DNA of 64,000 nucleotides from Oscillibacter sp. (GCA_014799925.1 JAAVHC010000047.1:30600-94599); one strand, 5' to 3'; counted from the first letter of the stretch, positions 33,867-42,888 are shown. Notes: a model not told the origin generated them from the letters alone. Program-made: numbers and translations.

Positions 33867-33920
33867 TTAATAGTGCAATAAGGGAAGCTGCGGAGCAATT
33901 TCCAGAATTTTAATTGTCAT
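33867..33920 (-). other. Tiny reading frame with a good ribosome site
   Basis: MTIKILEIAPQLPLLHY then TAA, 17 residues, preceded by AGGGAG 8 nt before the ATG. It follows the VOC gene after 30 bp on the same strand. It could be the surviving start of a lost gene; no family is recognised. Confidence 0.25.
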
Positions 33921-33950
33921 ATGTAATATCTCCCTGTTTCATATGCTGCG

Positions 33951-34346
33951 TTATTGCTCTGTCATAAAGCCCCATTGCACACCAAACTTATCAACAAAGT
34001 TAACCGATAATTCACTGTATGGCAATTTTTTAAACGGGTCAACAATTGTGATTCCTTCTTTCAAAAACTCATAGCAAGCAAGAAGTTCTTCGACAGATGG
34101 AAACATAACGATCAAATGAACCGCACAATCAAGAGACTTGTCCTTGTTGCCAAACCGATCATTCAGAAAAAGCTGTTGTCCGTGGATGTTCATGACAGCG
34201 TGCGCGATTCTGTTATCGTCTGGATATTCATTAGGTGCATAATCCCGGTTATATACGATACTTTCTGCTTTTGTATGAAACGCTTTCTCATATATTGCAA
34301 TTGCTTCTTCGCAGCTGCCGCAAAAATGCAAATGTGGTATCAGCAT
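33951..34346 (-). CDS. VOC-superfamily protein (PhnB/glyoxalase-like)
   Basis: 131 residues. MLIPHLHFCGSCEEAIAIYE, NIHGQQLFLNDRF, PSVEELLACYEFLKEG and NFVDKFGVQWGFM are the PhnB-like/3-demethylubiquinone-methyltransferase-like VOC pattern. No function can be assigned. Codons are clearly AT-rich compared with both neighbours, and the 33836-34400 block is AT-rich overall, which suggests recent acquisition. AGAGGAGA precedes the start. Confidence 0.82.
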   Translation of the reverse strand: MLIPHLHFCGSCEEAIAIYEKAFHTKAESIVYNRDYAPNEYPDDNRIAHAVMNIHGQQLFLNDRFGNKDKSLDCAVHLIVMFPSVEELLACYEFLKEGITIVDPFKKLPYSELSVNFVDKFGVQWGFMTEQ

Positions 34347-34621
34347 AATCTATCTCCTCTTATTCGCGTTTATCATCATCCGTATATCCTAATTTATGGT
34401 ATATAGAGCAGCACCCAAAAATACTGAGAAAAGATCAGCGGTCCAGAAAACGCATGGCCGCGTTGTCGTCCTTGACGGGCGTCAGCCCGTCTGTGCCCTC
34501 CGCCTTGCCCTGCGTTCCCTGCCCTCGCTTCCTTTTTTCTCATTATTTCTGGGAACTGCTCTAATTGCCGAAGGAATAAAAGGCCGTAAAAGGGACGCAT
34601 AGAAAAATTTTACCCCGTCTT

Positions 34622-35461
34622 TTACATCAGCGACGCCAGCTCAAACGCGCTCGGGCCGGCCTGCGGGTCATCCAGATCTGCCTCGTTGGGGACCTGGCTC
34701 AGACGCGCTTTCGCCTTGCTCAGCAGCGCCTCCACTTTGGCGATTTCCGCCTCATCACACATGCCCTGCTCCAGACCGGCCTTGCAGTCCGCCAGATCCT
34801 TCCGCAGCAGCGCCAGCACCTGCTGAACCTGCTCCCTGGTTGCCGCCGCCGCGATTTGACGGGCGCGCTTACCCTCGTTTACAGCCACCTTTCCGCCCCG
34901 GCTCTCGGAGACTTCCCCGGAGCCGTCCTCTGCGCCGGCTGATGGCGACGGATCTTCCTTTTCCCTGCCCGCTTTTTCTATACTCTCAAGTAAACGTTCA
35001 AGGGGAGTTTTCAGGGTATCCTCCCAGCTTTTCGTGCCGGTATCATATTCCACAGTCCCGCAGGAGATCATGGTAAGATTGCCCTCGCTGTCGATATTCC
35101 ACGTCTCCGAATAGCTGAGCAGCTTTCCGCCCGCGGCCTGGGCGGACATTTTTGCATTCTGATAGCCGCGCTGAACGCAATCGTCGTAGGCAGCCAGACT
35201 TTCCTCCAACATTTTCGCTTTATCCGGGTCGTTTGCACACTGGTCCAGGTATGCGCCGGAGATGGAAACGCCGCCGTTTTTTACACATTGAAAATTTTTC
35301 CGCAGAGTCTCATAGTATGCCGCGCCGTCCGGCCTGGAAACGCTTACGGCGTCCGTTTGCGCGGGCCGTGCTGTCTGAGCGGCTTCCGCTTTTTCAGATT
35401 CAGCTTTTGGGACCGAAAGGGGGTACAGACTTCCGCTCTTACCAATACCAGTGATGTTCAT
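34622..35461 (-). CDS. DUF6033-like protein, third gene of a two-component operon
   Basis: 279 residues, starting MNITGIGKSGSLYPLSVPKA with an AAGGAG site. No signal peptide or membrane segment. The middle has SWEDTLKTPLERLLESIEKA; the end is helical with LLRKDLADCKAGLEQGMCDE followed by VEALLSKAKARLSQVP. This resembles Clostridial DUF6033 proteins as I recall them; the function is unknown. It starts 13 bp after the sensor kinase stop, so it is likely co-transcribed with the regulator and kinase. Confidence 0.65.
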   Translation of the reverse strand: MNITGIGKSGSLYPLSVPKAESEKAEAAQTARPAQTDAVSVSRPDGAAYYETLRKNFQCVKNGGVSISGAYLDQCANDPDKAKMLEESLAAYDDCVQRGYQNAKMSAQAAGGKLLSYSETWNIDSEGNLTMISCGTVEYDTGTKSWEDTLKTPLERLLESIEKAGREKEDPSPSAGAEDGSGEVSESRGGKVAVNEGKRARQIAAAATREQVQQVLALLRKDLADCKAGLEQGMCDEAEIAKVEALLSKAKARLSQVPNEADLDDPQAGPSAFELASLM

Positions 35462-35474
35462 ATCGTGATTCTCC

Positions 35475-36845
35475 TTACAAATGTTTTTCCTGCAATAAAA
35501 CTGTAACACGAAACGTTTGATTTTCCGCTTTGATCTCAACCTCCCCCATATACTTCTCCGCCTCCCGGCGCACGTTGGACAGGCCGATGCCGTGCATGGG
35601 GACGTCTTCTTTTTTCGTTGTAGCCGGCAAGCCGTTCTGCCCAAATACCACCTCACCCGCAAAAGAGTTTTTGACCTCTATCAGAAAAAAGCGTCCTTTC
35701 CTTTTTCCGGCCAGCAGGATAGAGCGCTCACCCTCGCCGACCTTTTCGCAGGCCTCTGTCGCGTTTTGCAGAAGATTTTGAAGGATGATGCCCACGTCAA
35801 AGGCATCAAAGCCCCCCGCCTCCGGGTAATGGAAATCCGCCTGGAAACGGATGCCCAAATCAAGACTCCGCCGGCGTGTATCGTTGACGATCACATCCGT
35901 GACCGGGTTGCCTGTTTGGAGCGTCAATTCAAAGCCGCTCATGCTCTCGTCCATCCGGGCGATATAGTCATCCAGACTGGCGTACGCACCGCGGCAGGCC
36001 AGTCCCTTGATGTTGGTCAAGTGGCCCCGCATTTCATGCTTCAGCTCACGGACGCTGGTATAGAACTGCTCTACTTCATGGATGCGCGCACGAATAGCCT
36101 GGATTTGCTGGCGCTCCGCAAAACTGGCCGCCTGTTCTTCCTGAAGCGCGGCCATTCCCTGCTGAAAAACGATGGTCAGCCAGGTCCCCGCATAGAACAG
36201 CAGAGCAAGCAGGGGCACCGCCGCTATAAATGCCGGATGGCGTTCATAAAGCTGGAGATAGATGCCGTCCCTGACCTCAAACAGCAGCCTGGAGACGATT
36301 TGGCCGAACAGAATCCCCGCGATTGGGATCAGGCTGACATAACACAGCTCCCGCCGGCGGAGCGGCAGACGGCGTTTTTGCATTTGCCGCTGAAGGGGAT
36401 ACAGCATGACGGTCAAAAGCGCGGTATGGGACAGCAGAAGCAGTACGAGCCGGACAGCGGAGCGGAAAAGCATGGCTTCCACCGGGTCCGCTGGGATGGG
36501 GCGCCACTGCTCCGCAAGGAAAAACAGGCTTTCCAGAGTCAGTCCGCCGGCAGTTTTCGTGTTCCAGAAGAGAACCGCCAGCAGAAAGGCCTGTTTCTTT
36601 TCCAGCCCCAGCAATCCGGCCGCTGCAACCAGAAGCACCGTCACAAATAAACTGAGCGTTCCCTGCACGGCAGATAAGCGTTCATCCAGCAGGCCGACTA
36701 ACAGGTATAGCAGACATAAGAAGAGAAGGCTTTTCCCCCGCCTCGCCATAAAGGGGCGCAGAAACCAGGTGAGGCAGGCGGCGGACAGCAGCTGCGCTCC
36801 AACCGGCAGCACCCTGCCAAAAATCTGAGATCCGGTTTCGCTCAC
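35475..36845 (-). CDS. GHKL-domain sensor histidine kinase (AgrC-like)
   Basis: 456 residues. About six to seven membrane segments in the first ~220 residues, a short coiled region, then QFYTSVRELKHEMRGHLTNI, with the phospho-accepting His in ELKHEMRGH. The GHKL ATPase has IILQNLLQNATEAC (N box) and GIGLSNVRREAEKYMG (G box). It overlaps the response regulator stop by 4 bp. Such kinases often sense peptides or surface signals. No AgrD-like peptide gene is visible nearby. Confidence 0.92.
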   Translation of the reverse strand: MSETGSQIFGRVLPVGAQLLSAACLTWFLRPFMARRGKSLLFLCLLYLLVGLLDERLSAVQGTLSLFVTVLLVAAAGLLGLEKKQAFLLAVLFWNTKTAGGLTLESLFFLAEQWRPIPADPVEAMLFRSAVRLVLLLLSHTALLTVMLYPLQRQMQKRRLPLRRRELCYVSLIPIAGILFGQIVSRLLFEVRDGIYLQLYERHPAFIAAVPLLALLFYAGTWLTIVFQQGMAALQEEQAASFAERQQIQAIRARIHEVEQFYTSVRELKHEMRGHLTNIKGLACRGAYASLDDYIARMDESMSGFELTLQTGNPVTDVIVNDTRRRSLDLGIRFQADFHYPEAGGFDAFDVGIILQNLLQNATEACEKVGEGERSILLAGKRKGRFFLIEVKNSFAGEVVFGQNGLPATTKKEDVPMHGIGLSNVRREAEKYMGEVEIKAENQTFRVTVLLQEKHL

Positions 36846-37561
36846 AGGCCAACGCCCCCTTTCAGGAAGCGGAGATACGCCTTTACAAAGTCCTGATACT
36901 TATACTTTGACAGTAGCAGTCTTTCCCCGTTTGTCAGCGTCACTTCCGTTTTGCCGTACCCGTCCACATAGGAGAGGTTGACCAGATAGCCCTTGTGGAT
37001 ACGGAAAAACCGGTCTTGCAGTTCCAACTCCAAATCCCGGATTTTTGCGTAGCAGGAAAATTCGCCGTCCTTCAAATGCAGTACGACCTTGTGATTGCTG
37101 CTTTCGATGTAGCAGACGCTGTCCAGCGGCACGGTCTTTCTGGCGCCGGCGGATCGGAGCGTCAGCGCAGGGCCCGGTTTTTCCCTGGCAGTCCCGATCT
37201 GTGCAACCGCGCGGGTAAAAACCCGGGCAAACTTTTCCTCGTTCACCGGCTTGAGCAGATACTGGAACGCGCCCACGTCAAAGGCATCGAACACATACCG
37301 CTCATAGCCGGTCACAAAGATAATGACCGGCCGCGTTCCCGAAGTCCGTTCCCTGATCTGACCGGCCAGGGCCATACCGTCCAGAGGGTCGTGGGTCAGC
37401 TCGATGTCCAAAAAGAGCAGGTCGATTTCGTGGATGCCCGCAAGGCAGGCGCCGGAAGAGGCATACTCCGCGATCTCGCAGGGGCAGGACTGCGCCCGAA
37501 TCAATGACGAGAGATAGGCGCGGACGTTGGCTTCATCATCACAAATCGCTATTTTTATCAT
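36842..37561 (-). CDS. LytTR-family response regulator
   Basis: 239 residues. Receiver: IAICDDEANVRAYLSS with acceptor Asp52 in LLFLDIELTHD and Lys in LLKPVNEEKF. The C-terminal LytTR DNA-binding domain reads VCYIESSNHKVVLHLKDGEF and FRIHKGYLVNLSYVDGYGK. First gene of the regulator-kinase-DUF6033 operon, divergent from the cobalamin-riboswitch operon. LytTR repeats in its own upstream region could not be picked out by eye. Confidence 0.94.
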   Translation of the reverse strand: MIKIAICDDEANVRAYLSSLIRAQSCPCEIAEYASSGACLAGIHEIDLLFLDIELTHDPLDGMALAGQIRERTSGTRPVIIFVTGYERYVFDAFDVGAFQYLLKPVNEEKFARVFTRAVAQIGTAREKPGPALTLRSAGARKTVPLDSVCYIESSNHKVVLHLKDGEFSCYAKIRDLELELQDRFFRIHKGYLVNLSYVDGYGKTEVTLTNGERLLLSKYKYQDFVKAYLRFLKGGVGL

Positions 37562-37692
37562 GTTGATATTCCTCTATATGTTTATTCGTTCAAACGAGCG
37601 CTGAAATAAAGCCGCTTGACGTGACTGGACGGTTTGACACCGTAACTGGACAGCGGATCGCCGCATGAAAAAGAGACGCAGAAAAATTGCCC

Positions 37693-37721
37693 TTTACAAG
37701 CGCCCGGAATCATGCTATACT
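37693..37721 (+). promoter_or_regulatory. Promoter of the cobalamin-uptake operon
   Basis: TTTACA (37693-37698), 17 nt, TATACT (37716-37721). Confidence 0.8.
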
Positions 37722-37784
37722 CTCTTCTGTTCAACATTGTGTCAGGCTGCCGCCGCGCAGAATTCTGTTGTGGATACTCCCTCA

Positions 37785-37895
37785 ATGAGGGGTGCCGCAC
37801 AATCTTCGCGGCCCATGGAATGGGGTGAGAATCCCCGCGAGTCGGTCACTGTGATGCCTCCCGGGAGAGGCTAAGTCAGGAACATGGGCAGCCGG
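37785..37895 (+). promoter_or_regulatory. Cobalamin riboswitch
   Basis: Core elements in order: GGGGTGCCGC, GCCCATGGAATGGGGTGAGA followed by ATCCCCGC, GTCGGTCACTGTGATGCC, and AAGTCAGGAACATGGGC. GCCCATG (37811) pairs with CATGGGC (37884). This is the B12-box architecture. The downstream genes (DUF4430, ECF S component) fit B12 control. The remaining 37562-38018 gap contains only the promoter and expression platform. Confidence 0.88.
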
Positions 37896-37933
37896 ACAAC
37901 ATTTCCGCCGGAACCGGAAGCGTGCTTTCTTTC

Positions 37934-37975
37934 CGGCCTCGCCGCGCAATGCGGCGGGGCCGTGTGCGTTTTCGT
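37934..37975 (+). terminator. Probable expression-platform hairpin of the cobalamin riboswitch
   Basis: CGGCCTCGCCGC / GCGGCGGGGCCG with GCAAT loop, then TGTGCGTTTTCGTTCC. A GC-rich stem with a modest T run, 44 bp before the ribosome site. Confidence 0.6.
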
Positions 37976-38018
37976 TCCGGCGGGGCGAACGGAAGCAGAA
38001 AAGAAAGGTGAAAAGAAA

Positions 38019-38438
38019 ATGAGTGAAGAGAAGAAGACATCCCCCAACAAGAAACTGATTCTTGCCGCAGTGTGCGTGGTCCTGCTGGCCGCGATTATGC
38101 TGGTGGTCTGGCGGCTGACCAGCCCCCGGTTCCAGGGCGTGGCCGGCGCGAAGGCCGTCACCGTCCAGGTGATCCACAAGGACGGCTCCTCCAGGGATTT
38201 TCCGCTGCACACCGATCAGGAATTCCTGGGCCGGGCCCTGGTGGAGGGCAATGTGGTGGAGGACAACCAGGGCGCCTATGGCCTGTATATCCTTACCGCT
38301 GACGGCGAGACGGTCGACGAGTCCAACCAGGAGTGGTGGCAGGTCACCAGGGACGGCGAGTATCTCATGACCGGCGCGGACGAGACCCCCATTGCCGACG
38401 GCGAGCACTATGAGCTGACCCTGATCGTGGGCTGGTAA
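38019..38438 (+). CDS. DUF4430 protein, probable cobalamin-capture partner
   Basis: 139 residues. The N-terminal anchor (KKLILAAVCVVLLAAIMLVVW) is followed by one DUF4430 domain, the fold related to the C-terminal domain of transcobalamin/intrinsic factor: VTVQVIHKDGSSRDFPLHTD, EFLGRALVEGNVVE and YGLYILTADGE with SNQEWWQVTRDGEY. The ATG at 38019 has AAAGGTG; an ATG at 37884 lies inside the riboswitch and is rejected. Under a cobalamin riboswitch and coupled to an ECF S component, a role in binding B12 outside the membrane is a good inference. Confidence 0.85.
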   Translation: MSEEKKTSPNKKLILAAVCVVLLAAIMLVVWRLTSPRFQGVAGAKAVTVQVIHKDGSSRDFPLHTDQEFLGRALVEGNVVEDNQGAYGLYILTADGETVDESNQEWWQVTRDGEYLMTGADETPIADGEHYELTLIVGW

Positions 38439-38959
38439 TGAGGAAGCAGACCTTTAGCGCCCGTGAGATCGCGGTGCTGGGGCTGCTGTCGGCGCTGCTG
38501 TTCGGCGCGAAGATGGTTATGGCGCCCCTGCCCAATATTGAGCCGGTGTCCCTGCTGATCATTGTCTACGTGGCGGTGCTGGGCCTGCGGGCGCTGATTC
38601 CGGTGTACGTGTACGTGATGCTGGAGATCGTGACCTGGGGCTTTGGCTACTGGTCGGCCTGCTACCTGTATGTATGGGCGGCGCTGGCCCTGGCCGCCTG
38701 GCTGCTGCGGCGGATGGAGTCCCCGCTGGGCTGGGCGCTGCTGTCGGGGACCTTCGGGCTGTGCTTTGGGGCGCTGTGCTCCCTGACCTACTGGATCGCC
38801 GGAGGCTGGGCTTTCGCGCTGAGCTGGTGGATGTCCGGCATCCTTTTTGATCTGCTGCACGGCGCGGGCAACTTCGCCCTGGCTCTGGTCCTCTTCAGGC
38901 CGTGCAGGGCCATCCTGTTCCGGCTGTATCACGGAAAATCCGCACAACAGAAGATATAA
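38438..38959 (+). CDS. ECF transporter S component (cobalamin predicted)
   Basis: 173 residues, five to six membrane segments: EIAVLGLLSALLFGAKMVMA, PNIEPVSLLIIVYVAVLG and the ECF-like A-x-x-x-A-rich helix near the start. Start overlaps the DUF4430 stop (TAATG). The EcfA/T energy module is not in the window and is presumably shared. Substrate cobalamin is inferred from the riboswitch and the DUF4430 partner. Confidence 0.85.
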   Translation: MRKQTFSAREIAVLGLLSALLFGAKMVMAPLPNIEPVSLLIIVYVAVLGLRALIPVYVYVMLEIVTWGFGYWSACYLYVWAALALAAWLLRRMESPLGWALLSGTFGLCFGALCSLTYWIAGGWAFALSWWMSGILFDLLHGAGNFALALVLFRPCRAILFRLYHGKSAQQKI

Positions 38960-39000
38960 AAGACCGGGACCTTCCGATTTTGGAAGGTCCCGGTCCTTTT
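38959..39000. terminator. Terminator
   Basis: AAAGACCGGGACCTTCC, GATTTT loop, GGAAGGTCCCGGTCCTTTT. Bidirectional, between convergent units. Confidence 0.93.
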
Positions 39001-39005
39001 GCCCG

Positions 39006-40286
39006 TCAATATGGGGCGGGGAAGTCCTTTACCGCCTCCGCGACGTCGGTTCCGGCCCCGATCTTTCCCAGCAGCTGCCACCACGCCGTACGCGCCTCCG
39101 TCCAGCCGGGAGTGATCTGGTAGTAGTCCCCCATGTACGGCATGAAAACGCTGTATTCCGTCATGAGCATATCGTTCTCGTAAATGCTGCCGATGTCCCG
39201 CACCGGCCAGTAGGAGGAGGCCAGCACAGCCTTTGTGTACGGGCCGCTATTCTCCGTGATATAGCGGATAAAGGTTTTTGCCGCCTCGATCCGCTCTTCG
39301 CTTCCGCTGTCAAAAATGCCAAGCCCCCAGATGCCGCCCTGAAGCTCCGGGACATCCTGATCGGTGGGGAACGCGATGGGAAAGACCTCAAAATCCAGAT
39401 CGGGGTTGTTGATGGTCTGCTGGACCTCCAGAGAGGCGTTCCAGCAGAAGCACATGGCGGTTTCCTTCTTGCAGAACCGGTCGATCGCGTCGGTGGAGGA
39501 CAGGTCCGGCTCGAAGGTGACGCCCTCCAGATCATAGAGGAGCTGGAGCGCCCTCCGGTTCTCCTCGCTGTCCACTGTAAAGCGGGTGTGGCCGCTGTCG
39601 GTAAAGGCGCCGCCGTACAGGTTGGTCACCAGGGCGCGGGTGCCCTGGTCGCCGCTCTGGTTCTTGCAGTACAGGATGCCCGCGCTCTCCTGCCCGTAAG
39701 CGGTCAGCGCGTTCACGGCGTTGATAAATCCCTCCGTGGTCCAGGTATGGGACTCTTCGTCGATGTACCGGAGGGCGTCCGCTTCCCGGAACAGGTCGTA
39801 ATTGATGGCCATGCAGTGGGCGGACATGCAGATGGGGAATTCATAATAGGCCCCGTTTCTGTGCCGGCAGGCATTTCTGATGTTCGCGTAGATTTCGCCG
39901 GCCTGCCCGGATTCCCAGAGGTCGGACAGGTCAACCATCCAGCCCTTCTCGCCCCAGTTCGCCACCAGGCGCTCCGGGCCCTCCAGAACCATGTCCGGCG
40001 CGCGGCCGCCGGCAACGGCCTGGCTGATCGCTTCGTCGCCGCTGTCATAGCTCAGATATTCCACGGAGACATGGATGTCCGGATATTCCTTATGGAAGCC
40101 GGCGAGAATATTGGACACCGCGGTGGGATTGCCCCAGTTGCCCACGGGAAAGGTCCACAAGGTCAGCTCGACATCCTGAGGGACGTCCCTGACGTCGTCT
40201 GGCCCGGCCGCCGGGGTTTTATCGCCGCAGGAGGGCAGGAGAGCGGCGAGCAGCAGGAGGCATAGCAGAGCAGCTGTTTTTTTCAT
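39006..40286 (-). CDS. Family-1 extracellular solute-binding lipoprotein, co-coded with a histidine kinase
   Basis: 426 residues. Lipoprotein signal KKTAALLCLLLLAALLPSC. Mature part begins as a sugar-type binding protein (VELTLWTFPVGNWGNPTAVS; FHKEYPDIHVSVEYLSYDSG). The ATG at 40286 has AAAGGAGCG. It starts 37 bp after the stop of the hybrid kinase and no permease or ATPase gene is near, so it may serve as a periplasmic-type sensor for the kinase rather than for transport. Confidence 0.88.
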   Translation of the reverse strand: MKKTAALLCLLLLAALLPSCGDKTPAAGPDDVRDVPQDVELTLWTFPVGNWGNPTAVSNILAGFHKEYPDIHVSVEYLSYDSGDEAISQAVAGGRAPDMVLEGPERLVANWGEKGWMVDLSDLWESGQAGEIYANIRNACRHRNGAYYEFPICMSAHCMAINYDLFREADALRYIDEESHTWTTEGFINAVNALTAYGQESAGILYCKNQSGDQGTRALVTNLYGGAFTDSGHTRFTVDSEENRRALQLLYDLEGVTFEPDLSSTDAIDRFCKKETAMCFCWNASLEVQQTINNPDLDFEVFPIAFPTDQDVPELQGGIWGLGIFDSGSEERIEAAKTFIRYITENSGPYTKAVLASSYWPVRDIGSIYENDMLMTEYSVFMPYMGDYYQITPGWTEARTAWWQLLGKIGAGTDVAEAVKDFPAPY

Positions 40287-40323
40287 CTCAAAAACGCTCC
40301 TTTCCCTTGACGGATACATGACG

Positions 40324-42888
40324 TCAGCCCAGGTGCCGCTTTAACAGGGTGAGAACGCCCTGGGGATCCAGGGGCTTTGCCATGTGGGCGTTCATACCGC
40401 AGTCAAGGCATTTTTGGATGTCGTCCTTGAACGCGTCCGCGCTGACCGCGATGATCGGGATGGCCTGGGCGTCCTGCCGGTTCAGCTTCCGGATGGCGGC
40501 CGTCGCCTCGAATCCGGTCATAACGGGCATACGGAGATCCATCAGAATGGCGTCGTACCAGCCGGGAGAAGACTGCTGGAATTTTTCCACGCAGATCTGG
40601 CCGTTTTCCGCCAATTCCGTTTCCAGGTCAAACTCGCCGAGCATTTCGCTGGCGATTTCCCAGTTCAGCTCATTGTCCTCCGCGATCAGGATGCGCCGGC
40701 CGGCCAGGTCGGGGCCGGCTTCCGCTTCCTGCTCCTGCCGCGGTATTCTCGCGTCAAGGAGGGGACGCAGGCCGTAATACAGCCCCGAGCGGAACAGCGG
40801 CTTGGAGATAAAGCCCCTGACGCCGGTTTCCGCGGCCCTTTCCTCCAGCTCGTCCCATTCGCCGTCCGTGAGCAGCACAACGGGCAGATCCTCGCCAAAG
40901 CGGGCGGACAGCTCCTGCGCGGCCCGGACCCCGTCCTGTCCCGGAAGGTTCCAATCCAGAAGGACAATGTGATAGGGGCCGCCGGCCTGCGCCTCAAGCA
41001 TCCGGACCGCCTGCGCCAGATCCGGCGCGGATTCCGCCCGCAGTCCGATGGACGCCAGAGTGGAGACAGCGAGGCTGCTGGTGGTTTCATCGTCGTCTAT
41101 CACCAGGACCTTCCGGTCCGGCAGCCGCAGCTCCTTCTCCTGCCGGGAGGCCTTTTCCATGTCTATGGCGATATGGAAATGGGCGCCCTTTCCCCGCTCG
41201 CTTTCCACGGTGATGACGCCTCCCATCGCGTCCACAATGTACTTGGTGATGGTCATCCCCATGCCGGCTCCGGCCGCCTTGTCCACGCGGGCGCTGTCCT
41301 CTCTCGCGAAGGCTTCAAATATCCTGTCCTGAAACTCCCTGGACATGCCGATGCCGTTGTCCTTGACATGCAGATGGGAAAGAATATAGTCGTCCCCCCT
41401 GGACGAGGGCTCCTCATACAGCTCGACCACGATGCTGCCCCCCTCCGGGGTGAACTTCACCGCGTTTCCCAGAACGTTCAGCAGGATCTGGCTCAGCCGT
41501 ACCCGGTCCGAGCACAGATTCTCGTGATAAACATCATGCACGTAAATATGGAACTGCTGGTTTTTCTCCTGAATCTGGGGCTGGATGATGGTCATGGTAT
41601 TCTGCATGATCTCCCGCACGGAGAGGGGCTCCATGTTCAGGGTCAGCTTTCCGCTCTCCAGCTTGGACATATCCAGCATATCCGTAATCAGGCCCAGCAG
41701 ATGCCGGCTGGATACGTGAATCTTTTTCAGACAGGAGCGGACCCGCGGCGGATCGTCCAGACTGCCGATGGCAATGGACGTCATGCCCATGATGCCGTTC
41801 ATGGGCGTGCGGATGTCGTGGCTCATATTGGAGAGGAACTCGTTTTTCGCCCGGTTGGAGCGCTCCGCCGACAGCTTCGCCTGCTCGGCGGTCTCCCGGG
41901 CCTCGTCCAGCTCCTTCATCTGCTTTTTGGTCAGGCGGTAGTATCCGGCAAAGACAAACAGCAGCGCGCAGATGATCAGGCATCCGCCGCAGATGGAGAT
42001 GAAGGCCCACTTTTTCTGGAGAAGATTCACCGTCTCATCCAGCGTGTTGTGGGAGGTTTTCAGAAGCAGGTGCCATTCCGAGTTGGGAAGGCTGGTGCAG
42101 TAGACGTTCCAGTGCGCGTCCTCGATGAGGACCTCGCTGCTGTAATCGACGCCGGCGTTCATCGCGTCGCGGAGCTCCCTGGCGTACTGGGCCGGTTCCT
42201 TGTTGTTGTAGGTTTCATAGAGGGTCTCGACCCGGTCAAAATAGTTGGCTTCCTCTGTGGAGCCGCTGTGGAGCACATAGCTGCCGTCCGTGCGGATAAT
42301 CGAATATTCCAGGATGCTGCTGTGAATATTGGTTTCCAGGGTGTCCCGAAGATAGCTGGTGGGCAGTCCCGCGACCAGCGCGATGCTGGCGGTCCCGTCG
42401 CTCATGGGATAATTCGCCGGAACGCCGATCAATGCGACCGAGGCGCCCGCCTCATCCTTTCCCGCGCAGACGTTGTTCTTACCTCCCTGAACGGACCGGC
42501 GCAGAGCTTCCGGCACGTCCGCCGTCACCTGGGAGCCGTAGATCATATGGAAGCTTCCGTCCTCCGTGTAAAACGCCAGATATTCAAAGCCCGCGGAGCG
42601 GGCGTTGTAGGTGAGGCTGACCTGCGTGGAGGTCCCGCTGCCGCCGCGTCCGGGCGGAACGGAGTGGACCAGCGCCTCCACCTGGGACAGGCGGAGATCA
42701 ATAATCGTTCCGAAGTGGGAGGACACCTGCTCGCTGATGCCCGACATGTAGAACACGCCCATCTGCCGGATGGTGTTCTCTCCCATCAGGTTGATGGTGA
42801 CCGTCTGGGCGATGAAGATGACCGTACAGAAAAGCGACACAAAAATGAGGCTTATATTCAAAAAACGTGTTGTTTTCTTTTCCATCAT
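40324..42888 (-). CDS. Hybrid sensor histidine kinase with two receiver domains
   Basis: 854 residues. TM1 (ISLIFVSLFCTVIFIAQTV), an extracytoplasmic sensor of about 290 residues, TM2 (FISICGGCLIICALLFVFAG), then HisKA with His357 in SNMSHDIRTPMNGIMG, HATPase (LNVLGNAVKFTPEGG; VKDNGIGMSREFQ; GAGMGMTITKYI), receiver 1 with Asp645 (VLLDWNLPGQDG) and receiver 2 with Asp784 (AILMDLRMPVMTGFE). No HPt domain or output domain. Of three ATGs in a row the one at 42888 has the best distance from GGAG. Co-transcribed with the binding protein at 39006. Confidence 0.93.
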   Translation of the reverse strand: MMEKKTTRFLNISLIFVSLFCTVIFIAQTVTINLMGENTIRQMGVFYMSGISEQVSSHFGTIIDLRLSQVEALVHSVPPGRGGSGTSTQVSLTYNARSAGFEYLAFYTEDGSFHMIYGSQVTADVPEALRRSVQGGKNNVCAGKDEAGASVALIGVPANYPMSDGTASIALVAGLPTSYLRDTLETNIHSSILEYSIIRTDGSYVLHSGSTEEANYFDRVETLYETYNNKEPAQYARELRDAMNAGVDYSSEVLIEDAHWNVYCTSLPNSEWHLLLKTSHNTLDETVNLLQKKWAFISICGGCLIICALLFVFAGYYRLTKKQMKELDEARETAEQAKLSAERSNRAKNEFLSNMSHDIRTPMNGIMGMTSIAIGSLDDPPRVRSCLKKIHVSSRHLLGLITDMLDMSKLESGKLTLNMEPLSVREIMQNTMTIIQPQIQEKNQQFHIYVHDVYHENLCSDRVRLSQILLNVLGNAVKFTPEGGSIVVELYEEPSSRGDDYILSHLHVKDNGIGMSREFQDRIFEAFAREDSARVDKAAGAGMGMTITKYIVDAMGGVITVESERGKGAHFHIAIDMEKASRQEKELRLPDRKVLVIDDDETTSSLAVSTLASIGLRAESAPDLAQAVRMLEAQAGGPYHIVLLDWNLPGQDGVRAAQELSARFGEDLPVVLLTDGEWDELEERAAETGVRGFISKPLFRSGLYYGLRPLLDARIPRQEQEAEAGPDLAGRRILIAEDNELNWEIASEMLGEFDLETELAENGQICVEKFQQSSPGWYDAILMDLRMPVMTGFEATAAIRKLNRQDAQAIPIIAVSADAFKDDIQKCLDCGMNAHMAKPLDPQGVLTLLKRHLG

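Noticed and set aside
34394..34602. Short frames of 68 residues on both strands at 34.4-34.6 kb
   Set aside because: No ribosome site, low-complexity or shadow-like composition, no family resemblance; treated as non-coding.
37884..38018. Earlier start for the DUF4430 gene
   Set aside because: The ATG at 37884 lies in the 3' part of the cobalamin aptamer; the ATG at 38019 has the ribosome site and fits the domain start.
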